Below are positions 1 through 5,285 of a stretch of 9,742 bases of DNA, piece after piece. Below the pieces are notes generated by a model. It saw nothing but the letters and a program-made list of their open reading frames with translations. It did not search any database and had not been told where the DNA came from. Numbering within the stretch: the stretch's first letter is position 1; each line of letters opens with the position of its first letter. The stretch lies in the NCBI GenBank assembly GCA_021767525.1, contig JAASTF010000105.1, positions 1 to 9,742 of the forward strand, written 5' to 3'. The translations under genes were made by a program, and so were the position numbers. This DNA is from Paracoccaceae bacterium. GTDB taxonomy: Bacteria; Pseudomonadota; Alphaproteobacteria; Rhodobacterales; Rhodobacteraceae.

Positions 1-176
1 TCCAGCAGCGTCAGACCCATATGCGCCTCAAGCGCGCGGATCTGCTGGCTGATCGCGGCGTGGCTGACGTTCAGCCGCGCGCCCGCGGCGCTGACATTTC
101 CCACCTCGGCATAGACAGCAAAGGCGCGCAGCGCGGTCAGCGGCGGCATATTCTGCCAGTCGATCATGTAAGTCAT
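1..176 (-). CDS. LysR-family regulator, GcvA-like, N-terminal part (cut by window edge)
   Basis: This is the start of a LysR-type transcriptional regulator, read on the minus strand and cut off at base 1 after about 58 codons. The visible part holds the winged helix-turn-helix: MPPLTALRAFAVYAEVGNVS is followed by a LNVSHAAISQQIRALE stretch and GLTLL, the typical order of LysR N-termini of the GcvA subgroup (P-L-x-A-L-R-x-F, then A-I-S-Q-Q-I-x-x-L-E). The effector-binding domain lies outside the window. Two in-frame ATGs compete, at 176 and 167. A GAAAG sits 10 nt before the second but only 1 nt before the first, so spacing favours 167; the longer form is given here. It is divergent from two micro-ORFs starting at 266, the usual geometry for a LysR protein and its target. 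The target and inducer cannot be read from the sequence. Confidence 0.88.
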   Translation of the reverse strand, partial: MTYMIDWQNMPPLTALRAFAVYAEVGNVSAAGARLNVSHAAISQQIRALEAHMGLTLL

Positions 177-205
177 ACTTTCATGTCTAAAAAATCCCTG
201 AGTCG

Positions 206-234
206 CATAATGGTGCAGAATACCCCAAATTCAA
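206..234. promoter_or_regulatory. Overlapping divergent promoter candidates between lysR and the micro-ORFs
   Basis: On the minus strand TTGAAT (229-234) and CATTAT (207-212), 16 bp apart, make a sigma70-like promoter for the LysR gene. On the plus strand CATAAT (206-211) is a good -10 element with no convincing -35. The two -10 elements nearly coincide, so the two promoters would compete for polymerase. This is motif reading only; no start site is known. Confidence 0.35.
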
Positions 235-250
235 GGCATGGCACTGCACC
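212..250. promoter_or_regulatory. Inverted repeat GGTGCAG/CTGCACC, possible LysR operator
   Basis: GGTGCAG at 212-218 and CTGCACC at 244-250 are perfect inverted copies, 32 bp centre to centre, about three helical turns. They lie in the lysR/micro-ORF intergenic region, immediately next to the candidate -10 boxes. Spaced dyads in a divergent promoter suit a regulator tetramer that binds two sites. The arms do not show the classical T-N11-A core individually, so assignment to the LysR protein is inference. Confidence 0.3.
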
Positions 251-265
251 GCGAAAGGACATCAC

Positions 266-404
266 ATGATCGGAATATGGGCCAAAACTTTCATGACGGC
301 CACCCGCCACCCGCCACACGCCTGCCGACTGGCAGGCCCCCGACCATTGGCGCCGCCCCGAGCGGCCCCGCCTGACCGCCCCCAAAACCGGAGACAGAAA
401 ATGA
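266..404 (+). pseudogene. Micro-ORF, apparently frame-shifted by a 7-bp tandem duplication
   Basis: An ATG at 266 follows a good ribosome binding site (AAAGGA, 6 nt away) and begins MIGIWAKTFMTATRH. Within the tandem repeat at 299-317 the coding signal then changes frame. As written, the frame continues into the next ORF through codons with poor third-position GC. Dropping one 7-bp repeat copy shifts translation to the frame starting at 318. That frame encodes TPADWQAPDHWRRPERPRLT followed by APKTGDRK with strong G/C third positions, and ends at TGA 402-404, overlapping the ATG of the next ORF (ATGA). The restored product would be about 43 residues, basic and W/R/P-rich. No family is recognised. 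If it is not broken, 266-541 would be one 91-residue fusion. Confidence 0.35.
299..317. repeat. 7-bp tandem repeat (GCCACCC, 2.7 copies)
   Basis: GCCACCC-GCCACCC-GCCAC is perfect over 19 bp with period 7. Because 7 is not a multiple of 3, gain or loss of a unit changes the frame of the micro-ORF that starts at 266. With the present copy number that frame fuses to the downstream ORF; with one copy fewer it ends at the ATGA overlap. Confidence 0.8.
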
Positions 405-541
405 TCGACCCCATCGTTTACCACCCCGACCTGCATCGCAAGCAGCAGCGCAGCGCCCGCTGGCCCTGGCGCCGGGGCCGCTGGAAGCGGCCGGTTTTCA
501 CCATGCGCGAGGCGCTGAAAAACGAAAACGGTGGCCGCTAG
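401..541 (+). CDS. Small basic W/R-rich protein of unknown function (46 aa)
   Basis: This 46-residue frame begins MIDPIVYHPDLHRKQQRSAR and continues with a WPWRRGRWKRPVF segment and a MREALKNENGGR tail. It has a clear ribosome binding site (GGAGA at 390-394, 6 nt before the ATG). Its codons are strongly G/C at the third position, as in the neighbouring real genes. Its ATG overlaps the stop of the restored upstream micro-ORF, which suggests translational coupling. The protein is very basic, with about ten Arg and three Trp, and has no signal peptide, membrane segment or cysteine. I do not recognise a family. The strong terminator at 631-665 in the same direction supports real transcription. 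Divergence from the LysR gene makes it a candidate target of that regulator. Confidence 0.6.
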   Translation: MIDPIVYHPDLHRKQQRSARWPWRRGRWKRPVFTMREALKNENGGR

Positions 542-578
542 GGGCTTGACGCCCACAGCGACCACCGTCGAAAAAGGT

Positions 579-627
579 GGCACCGGCCTTCCAGGAAACG
601 CGCGAACAGGACGGAATGGCCGGTGCC
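579..627. repeat. Long inverted repeat GGCACCGGCC/GGCCGGTGCC
   Basis: GGCACCGGCC-TTCC (579-592) pairs with GGAA-T-GGCCGGTGCC (613-627): ten perfect base pairs extended by four more past a one-base bulge, with a loop of about 20 nt. It lies between the micro-ORF stop (541) and the terminator hairpin, so the 3' untranslated region of that transcript would carry two hairpins in a row. It may stabilise the RNA end or be a remnant of a repeat. It has no T tract of its own. Confidence 0.55.
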
Positions 628-630
628 GAA

Positions 631-665
631 CCCGTGGGCTGTAGCCGCCCACGGGTATTCTTTTT
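631..665 (+). terminator. Intrinsic terminator after the micro-ORFs
   Basis: CCCGTGGGC (631-639) and GCCCACGGG (647-655) form a 9-bp GC-rich stem with a 7-nt loop, followed by TATTCTTTTT. This suits termination of plus-strand transcripts from the micro-ORFs. The T run overlaps the ccoP stop codon (664-666). On the minus strand the same hairpin comes 8 nt after ccoP but lacks a good T tract, so it may only weakly end the cco operon. Confidence 0.75.
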
Positions 666-1548
666 ACTCGGGCGCCTGACCGCCGCCCAGCTGGTGAACA
701 TAGGTCGTGACGGCGCGGATCTCGGCCTCGGTCAGCTCGGCGCCGCCCATCGGGGGCATCACGCCAAAGCGCGAATTCCAGACCGTTTCGTAGATCGAGT
801 CGTAATCGCCGCCATACAGCCAGATCGCATCCGACAGGTTGGGCGCACCCTGGAACTTGTCGCCCATCGCGTTTTCCCCGTGGCACGCGGCGCAGTTGAT
901 CTCGTAGACCTCGGCGCCGGCTTCGACCAGGCTGGCATCGACCGGCGGGTTCACCGGCGACAGCGACATGACGTAGTTGACCACCTGCTGGACCTCTTCT
1001 TCGGTCAGCAGCTCATCGGCGCCGAATGCGGGCATCTGGCTCCAATGGGCGTCGGGGTCTTCCTCGTTCCGGATGCCGTGGCTGACGGTGTAATGGATTT
1101 CTTCCATCGAGCCGCCCCACAGCCAGGCGTCGTCCTGCAGGTTGGGATAGCCAACCGCGCCGGCGGCACCCGAGCCGTGGCACTGCGCGCACCAGGTACG
1201 ATACACAGCGGCGCCCGCGTTGACGGCATAGCTTTCCAGCTCGTCATTGCCACGGATCTCGTTCAGGTCGGCTGCAACCAGCTTGGCGTTGATCGGCTCA
1301 AGCTTGGCTTCGAACTCGGCGATCTCTTCGGCGACCTGGCCCCGGGTCGAAAAGCCCAGGTAACCGGCGGTCGCGTTCTTGATGCCGGGCCATGCCGGGT
1401 AAGCGATCGTATACCAGATGCCCCACACGATGGTGGCGTAGAAGATCCACAGCCACCAGCGCGGCAGGGGGTTGTTGTATTCCTGGATGCCGTCCCACTC
1501 ATGGCCGGTGGTATCGACGTCCTGCTTTTTCTTGGGTTGTTGTGCCAT
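664..1548 (-). CDS. ccoP: cbb3-type cytochrome c oxidase, dihaem subunit III CcoP
   Basis: CcoP is the membrane-anchored dihaem cytochrome c that passes electrons to CcoO and the CcoN catalytic site. The 294-residue protein has the usual size. A cytoplasmic N-terminus (HEWDGIQEYNNPLPRWWLW, the family signature) leads into one membrane helix at about residues 31-53. Two periplasmic cytochrome c domains follow: haem site C120-A-Q-C123-H124 with probable Met ligand M172 (QMPAFG), and C219-A-A-C222-H223 with probable ligand M264 (VMPPMGG). The start is 3 bp after the ccoQ stop and its GAGGAGG ribosome site lies inside the end of ccoQ, so the two are translationally coupled. It is the last gene of the operon, and no ccoGHIS assembly genes follow. 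Confidence 0.98.
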   Translation of the reverse strand: MAQQPKKKQDVDTTGHEWDGIQEYNNPLPRWWLWIFYATIVWGIWYTIAYPAWPGIKNATAGYLGFSTRGQVAEEIAEFEAKLEPINAKLVAADLNEIRGNDELESYAVNAGAAVYRTWCAQCHGSGAAGAVGYPNLQDDAWLWGGSMEEIHYTVSHGIRNEEDPDAHWSQMPAFGADELLTEEEVQQVVNYVMSLSPVNPPVDASLVEAGAEVYEINCAACHGENAMGDKFQGAPNLSDAIWLYGGDYDSIYETVWNSRFGVMPPMGGAELTEAEIRAVTTYVHQLGGGQAPE

Positions 1549-1551
1549 GCC

Positions 1552-1743
1552 TCAAGCCTCCTCGGGCCGGCCGCCACGCGGGGCGGGTTTGTCTTCGTGC
1601 CGGAACGGGATGTCTGCCACGTCGTCATACACCTTCGTCGAGCCGGGGCGGAACGCGAAGATCACGACCCCGATGAAGAAGATGAACATCGCAAGCAGAA
1701 ACCAGCTGTCGGCGATTTGGCGAAGAAGGGAATATGTGTCCAT
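1552..1743 (-). CDS. ccoQ: cbb3-type oxidase small subunit CcoQ
   Basis: This 63-residue protein has one membrane helix at about residues 13-31 (SWFLLAMFIFFIGVVIFAF), followed by RPGSTKVYDDVADIPF and a charged tail. That is the CcoQ/FixQ pattern and length. CcoQ stabilises the cbb3 complex and in Rhodobacter has been linked to passing a signal to the redox regulators of photosynthesis genes. It is preceded by a strong GGGAGGGG ribosome site, 11 bp after the ccoO stop and 3 bp before the ccoP start, in the normal operon position. Confidence 0.95.
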   Translation of the reverse strand: MDTYSLLRQIADSWFLLAMFIFFIGVVIFAFRPGSTKVYDDVADIPFRHEDKPAPRGGRPEEA

Positions 1744-1754
1744 GGTCCCCTCCC

Positions 1755-2507
1755 TCAGCGGCTTTCATCCGGCGTGAAGGTCGAGAAATCGACCAGCGTG
1801 CCCAGCATCTGCAGGTAGGCAATCAGCGCATCCGCCTCGGAAATCCCGGGCTGACCGTCGAAATTGCGCACGTTCACGTTTTCGCCATAGCGTTCCAGCA
1901 GCCCGTCATAGTCGCTGTCCGGGTCGGCCTGCGCCAGGAAATCGGCACGGGCGTTTTCGATCCGGTCCATGCTGGGCTCGCCGTTCATGTCCTCGTCATA
2001 GGGAACACCGACCAGGGCATGGGTGCGCAGCAGGTCCTCGATATGCTCGCCATCGATCAGGCGATTTTCAAGGAAGCCGTATTTGGGCATCACCGATTCC
2101 GGCACCACCGACTGCGGATCGCGCAGGTGGTCGACATGCCATTCGTCCGAATAGCGGCCGCCCAGGCGGGCCAGGTCGGGCCCGGTCCGCTTGGAGCCCC
2201 ACTGGAACGGGTGGTCGTACTGCGATTCAGCCGCCAGGCTGTAATGACCGTAACGTTCCACCTCGTCCCGCATCGGGCGCACCATCTGGCTGTGGCAGAC
2301 ATAGCACCCTTCGCGGATGTAGATGTCGCGCCCGGCCAGTTCCAGCGGGGTATAGGGGCGCATGCCTTCTACATCCTCGATGGTGTTTTCCAGCCAGAAC
2401 AGCGGTGCGATCTGAACGATGCCACCGATGGTCACAACCAGGAAGGCGAAGATCGAAAGAAGCGTGATGTTCTTCTCAAGGATCGTGTGTTTATCGAGAA
2501 TTGCCAT
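1755..2507 (-). CDS. ccoO: cbb3-type cytochrome c oxidase, monohaem subunit II CcoO
   Basis: CcoO is the membrane-bound monohaem cytochrome c subunit that takes electrons from CcoP and gives them to the CcoN low-spin haem. The 250-residue protein has an N-terminal membrane anchor at about residues 13-35 (LLSIFAFLVVTIGGIVQIAP) and the family motif YIREGCYVCHSQMVRP, with haem-binding C68-Y-V-C71-H72. The probable axial ligand is M140 (VMPKYGF). The conserved GxKRTGPDLARLGGRYSDEW stretch lies between. The length is normal and no break is seen. GGAGGG, 8 nt before the ATG, is the ribosome site; the gap to ccoN is 14 bp. Confidence 0.98.
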   Translation of the reverse strand: MAILDKHTILEKNITLLSIFAFLVVTIGGIVQIAPLFWLENTIEDVEGMRPYTPLELAGRDIYIREGCYVCHSQMVRPMRDEVERYGHYSLAAESQYDHPFQWGSKRTGPDLARLGGRYSDEWHVDHLRDPQSVVPESVMPKYGFLENRLIDGEHIEDLLRTHALVGVPYDEDMNGEPSMDRIENARADFLAQADPDSDYDGLLERYGENVNVRNFDGQPGISEADALIAYLQMLGTLVDFSTFTPDESR

Positions 2508-2521
2508 CTCTCCGGCCCTCC

Positions 2522-4126
2522 TTATTCAGCCGGGACCATCTGGTTCGTCGCCTCAACGGCAGGCGAACGACGGACGGTCATCCAGAGGTTGTAGCACATG
2601 ATGATGCCGCCAGCGAGGTAGAGCACCCCACCCAGACCACGCACCACATACATCGGGAACTTGGCGGCCACGGTGTCGGCAAAGCTGTTCACCAGGAAGC
2701 CATTTGCATCCACTTCACGCCACATCAGGCCTTCCATGATGCCGGTCACCCACATGGATGCGGCGTAAAGAATGATGCCGATCGTGGCGAGCCAGAAGTG
2801 CCAGGACACCAGGCTCAGGCTATACAGCCGCTCGCGGTTCCACAGGCGCGGCACCAGGAAGTACAGAGCACCGAAGGTGATCATGCCGTTCCAGCCCAAG
2901 GCGCCCGAGTGCACGTGGCCAATGGTCCAGTCGGTATAGTGCGACAGCGAGTTCACCGCGCGGATCGACATCATCGGCCCTTCGAAGGTCGACATGCCGT
3001 AGAAGCCGACCGAGATCACCATCATTCGGATGATCGGATCGGTGCGCAGCTTGTCCCAGGCGCCCGACAGCGTCATCAGGCCGTTGATCATGCCACCCCA
3101 GCTGGGCATCCACAGCACGATCGAGAACACCATGCCCAAGGTCGAGGCCCAGTCAGGCAGCGCGGTGTAGTGCAGGTGGTGCGGACCGGCCCAGATGTAG
3201 ATGAAGATCAGCGCCCAGAAGTGGATGATCGACAGCTTGTAGCTGAAAACAGGGCGTTCGGCCTGCTTGGGCACAAAGTAATACATCATCCCCAGGAAGC
3301 CCGCGGTCAGGAAAAAGCCCACGGCGTTGTGGCCGTACCACCACTGGGTCATGGCGTCTTGCACGCCGGCGAACACCTGCACCGATTTCGAACCGAAGAT
3401 CGACACCGGGATCGACAGGTTGTTGACGATATGCAGCATCGCCACCGTTATGATGAACGACAGATAGAACCAGTTGGCCACGTAGATATGCGGCTCTTTC
3501 CGCTTGACGATGGTGCCGACGAAGACAGCGAAATACGCGACCCAAACGATGGTCAGCCACCAATCGACATACCATTCCGGCTCGGCGTATTCCTTGGATT
3601 GCGTGGCGCCCAGGATATACCCGGTCGCGGCCAGCACGATCATCAGCTGGAAGCCCCAGAAAACGAACCAGGCCAGGTTGCCGCCCCACAGGCGCGCGGC
3701 GCTGGTGCGCTGCACCACGTAGAACGAGGTGGCGATCAGCGCGTTGCCGCCAAAGGCAAAGATCACGGCCGACGTGTGAAGCGGACGCAATTTACCAAAG
3801 TTCAGATAGCCTTGCGCCCATTCGAAATTCAGCGCCGGAAAAGCCAGCTGAAAGGCGATGGTGACGCCCACCAGAAAGCCCACGACACCCCACAGGGCGG
3901 TCGCGATGACCCCGGCGCGCACAACGCCATCCATGTATTCGCCCGAAAGATCGATATTCGGAACCGGCTCATCCGTGCGGCGCAGCGTCCACACGAACAG
4001 CGCGGCCGCGGCCAAGGCCACCGTCACCGCGTTGACAAGATATGCCAGATCGCGCGCGTAATTGGCCGCGATCAGCGCGAACAGCGCGATCAGGCCAAGC
4101 ACGATCAGCTTGATGTAGTTACCCAT
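2522..4126 (-). CDS. ccoN: cbb3-type cytochrome c oxidase catalytic subunit I CcoN
   Basis: CcoN is the catalytic haem-copper subunit that reduces O2 to water at high affinity and pumps protons across the inner membrane. In this 534-residue form the metal ligands are visible: H117 (LRPLHTSAV) for low-spin haem b; H266 (WYGHNAVGFF) plus H316/H317 (WAGPHHLHY) for CuB; Y310 as the active-site tyrosine; and H404/H406 (GHVHSGALGW) for haem b3 and haem b. About fourteen membrane helices are expected, including two N-terminal ones before residue 60 that shorter homologues lack. The open frame extends to an ATG at 4252, but 4126 is chosen: it has a GAAGGGA ribosome site 6 nt upstream, starts at a membrane helix as in related proteins, and leaves the FNR box outside the gene. 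It is the first gene of the operon. Confidence 0.98.
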   Translation of the reverse strand: MGNYIKLIVLGLIALFALIAANYARDLAYLVNAVTVALAAAALFVWTLRRTDEPVPNIDLSGEYMDGVVRAGVIATALWGVVGFLVGVTIAFQLAFPALNFEWAQGYLNFGKLRPLHTSAVIFAFGGNALIATSFYVVQRTSAARLWGGNLAWFVFWGFQLMIVLAATGYILGATQSKEYAEPEWYVDWWLTIVWVAYFAVFVGTIVKRKEPHIYVANWFYLSFIITVAMLHIVNNLSIPVSIFGSKSVQVFAGVQDAMTQWWYGHNAVGFFLTAGFLGMMYYFVPKQAERPVFSYKLSIIHFWALIFIYIWAGPHHLHYTALPDWASTLGMVFSIVLWMPSWGGMINGLMTLSGAWDKLRTDPIIRMMVISVGFYGMSTFEGPMMSIRAVNSLSHYTDWTIGHVHSGALGWNGMITFGALYFLVPRLWNRERLYSLSLVSWHFWLATIGIILYAASMWVTGIMEGLMWREVDANGFLVNSFADTVAAKFPMYVVRGLGGVLYLAGGIIMCYNLWMTVRRSPAVEATNQMVPAE

Positions 4127-4132
4127 TTTGCG

Positions 4133-4139
4133 TCCCTTC
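4133..4139 (-). promoter_or_regulatory. Ribosome binding site that sets the ccoN start
   Basis: GAAGGGA on the minus strand lies 6 nt before the ATG at 4126. The alternative ATG at 4252 has no such site, and its reading frame would run through the perfect FNR box at 4220-4233. Confidence 0.75.
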
Positions 4140-4191
4140 GTCTGTCCCCGCGCGATTCGAACAGGCGCACGGGTAGGTTTAGACTGTTCGC

Positions 4192-4233
4192 TTAATGCGG
4201 CGGGGATGCTGCGGCTGCATTGATCTGCATCAA
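4192..4233 (-). promoter_or_regulatory. FnrL-activated ccoN promoter with perfect FNR box
   Basis: TTGATCTGCATCAA at 4220-4233 matches the FNR consensus TTGAT-N4-ATCAA at all ten defined positions. Its centre (4226.5) is about 100 bp before the ccoN start codon. If FnrL acts at the class II position (-41.5), transcription would start near 4185. The minus-strand hexamer at 4192-4197 (CATTAA) then falls exactly at -12 to -7, in place of a -35 element. The 5' leader would be about 60 nt. The box is seen directly; the start site is inference. Confidence 0.8.
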
Positions 4234-4251
4234 AGGACGGCCGGCGATTCA

Positions 4252-4265
4252 TTGACCCGTGTCAA
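4252..4265. promoter_or_regulatory. Second FNR-type box, near uspA
   Basis: TTGACCCGTGTCAA at 4252-4265 fits the FNR palindrome with one change per half site (TTGAC-N4-GTCAA), a variant common among FnrL targets. Its centre is 92 bp before the uspA ATG and 32 bp from the perfect box. At class II spacing the uspA start would be near 4300, with TAGGGT at 4289-4294 as a weak -10. Alternatively its plus-strand TTGACC is a -35 paired with TTTCAT (4276-4281, spacer 18), in which case FnrL would repress. The sequence cannot decide between them. Confidence 0.6.
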
Positions 4266-4285
4266 AGCGCCCATCTTTCATCCCT

Positions 4286-4298
4286 GCGTAGGGTGGGC
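4286..4298. repeat. Half copy of the GCGTAGGGTGGGC palindromic repeat
   Basis: GCGTAGGGTGGGC here is identical over 13 bp to the left arm of the repeat copy at 5254-5280. The right arm (GCCCACC) is missing; CCGAGGCC follows instead. It lies in the uspA leader, so this gene has repeat sequence on both sides. It also supplies the TAGGGT that could serve as a weak -10 element. Confidence 0.5.
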
Positions 4299-4350
4299 CC
4301 GAGGCCGCGCCCTGCCGATGGTTGCGCGGAACACATGAAGGAGACCGTAA

Positions 4351-5190
4351 ATGGCCTACAAATCGTTGTTTTCCGTTCTGACCGACGAGTCCCTGGCAGG
4401 CCCCGTCCTGTCACAGGCGGTCACGTTGACCGAAGCGAACGATGCCCATCTCGAAGTGCTGTGCATGGGGGTCGACCGCAGCCAGACCGGCTATTACTAC
4501 GCCGGTGCCAACGCGATGATCCTGCAGGAAAGCATCGCCCGCGCCCAGGAAGAGGCCGAGGCGGTCGAGGCCAAGGTCCGCGACTACCTGCGCCCCAGCG
4601 AAATCCGCTGGAGCGCCGAGTCCGGCGTGGCGCAGCTGGCCGATATCGGCCGCCACGTGGCGGCGCGCGCGCGGTTTTCGGACATGGTGGTGCTGCCGCG
4701 CCCCTATGGCGAGGGCCGCGGGGTCGAGCTGGAACCGATCCTCGAGGCGGCGATGTTCGAAGGGCACACGCCCGTTCTGGTGGTGCCCGACGATCAGAAC
4801 GCGATCAAGAAACCCGAAAAGGTCGTTCTGGCCTGGAACGAAAGCGCCGAGGCGCTGAACGCCGCGCGCGCCGCCCTGCCCTTGCTGATCGCCGCGCAGG
4901 CGGTGCATGTGGTGGTGATCGACCCGCCGACGCATGGGCCCAACCGCTCTGACCCGGGCGGGCTGTTGTCGCAATACCTGGCGCGCCACGGGGTGAAATG
5001 CGAAATCGACGTGATGTCGAAAACCATGCCGCGCGTGTCGGACGTGCTGCTGCGTCACTGCAAGGATATCGAGGCCGACCTGGTGGTGATGGGCGCCTAT
5101 GGCAAATCGCGCTTCCGCGAGGCGATCCTGGGCGGCGCCACGCGCTATATGCTGGAACAGACCGAAATTCCGGTGTTCATGGCGCACTGA
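4351..5190 (+). CDS. Universal stress protein with two UspA domains
   Basis: This 279-residue soluble protein carries two tandem Usp folds, about residues 1-148 and 155-279. Each ends with the family strand pattern: SDMVVLPRPYGEGRG...TPVLVVPDD in the first and ADLVVMGAYGKSRFREAILG...TEIPVFMAH in the second. The second half keeps the glycine loop of the nucleotide-binding motif (G248-x2-G251-x9-G261), though the usual following Ser/Thr is Gly-Ala-Thr, so ATP binding is uncertain. The first half has lost the loop. AAGGAGA at 4338-4344, 7 nt before the ATG, is a strong ribosome site. The gene is divergent from ccoNOQP and shares its FNR-box region, which suggests induction under low oxygen. Universal stress proteins next to cco genes are familiar in Rhodobacterales; the exact role is not known. 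Confidence 0.93.
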   Translation: MAYKSLFSVLTDESLAGPVLSQAVTLTEANDAHLEVLCMGVDRSQTGYYYAGANAMILQESIARAQEEAEAVEAKVRDYLRPSEIRWSAESGVAQLADIGRHVAARARFSDMVVLPRPYGEGRGVELEPILEAAMFEGHTPVLVVPDDQNAIKKPEKVVLAWNESAEALNAARAALPLLIAAQAVHVVVIDPPTHGPNRSDPGGLLSQYLARHGVKCEIDVMSKTMPRVSDVLLRHCKDIEADLVVMGAYGKSRFREAILGGATRYMLEQTEIPVFMAH

Positions 5191-5212
5191 CCGGCGCCGA
5201 TGCACCGTGCCT

Positions 5213-5236
5213 CGTAGGGTGGGCAGTTTGCCCACC
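5213..5236. repeat. Palindromic repeat, copy 1 (CGTAGGGTGGGC type)
   Basis: CGTAGGGTGGGCAGTTTGCCCACC: GGTGGGC (5218-5224) pairs with GCCCACC (5230-5236) around an AGTTT loop. It begins 22 bp after the uspA stop and is almost identical to copy 2, differing by one T in the loop. It is followed by TGAC rather than T residues, so it is not itself a classical terminator. Its REP-like form suggests a dispersed genomic repeat. Confidence 0.7.
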
Positions 5237-5254
5237 TGACAGTCCGACATCATG

Positions 5255-5285
5255 CGTAGGGTGGGCAGTTTTGCCCACCCTTTTT
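5255..5285 (+). terminator. Intrinsic terminator of uspA built from repeat copy 2
   Basis: GGGTGGGCA (5259-5267) and TGCCCACCC (5272-5280) form a 9-bp stem with a GTTT tetraloop, followed at once by TTTTTC. This is a strong intrinsic terminator for uspA. The same bases are the second copy of the palindromic repeat starting at 5213. The T run ends at the stop codon (5285-5287) of the convergent GlsB-like gene, so there is essentially no spare DNA between the two genes. Confidence 0.8.

Noticed and set aside
173..886. A 237-codon minus-strand frame across the lysR leader, micro-ORFs and the ccoP 3' end
   Set aside because: It crosses two strong hairpins and the ccoP stop and has no family features. 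The plus-strand micro-ORFs and the minus-strand ccoP frame explain the coding signal better.
4151..4167. GATTCGAAC resembling a tRNA T-loop
   Set aside because: No acceptor, D or anticodon arms can be drawn around it; it is a chance match in the ccoN leader.
2501..4195. A 564-codon open frame on the plus strand
   Set aside because: It is antisense to ccoN, whose metal ligands and membrane helices are certain. The plus-strand product is low-complexity, His/Gln/Arg-rich sequence.
4127..4252. N-terminal extension of ccoN by 42 residues to the ATG at 4252
   Set aside because: The extension would contain the perfect FNR box and the promoter, it has no ribosome site, and the GAAGGGA before 4126 fits the shorter form.
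4411..5253. A 280-codon minus-strand frame opposite uspA
   Set aside because: It is His/Arg/Gln-rich, without motifs, and entirely antisense to a clear two-domain universal stress protein.
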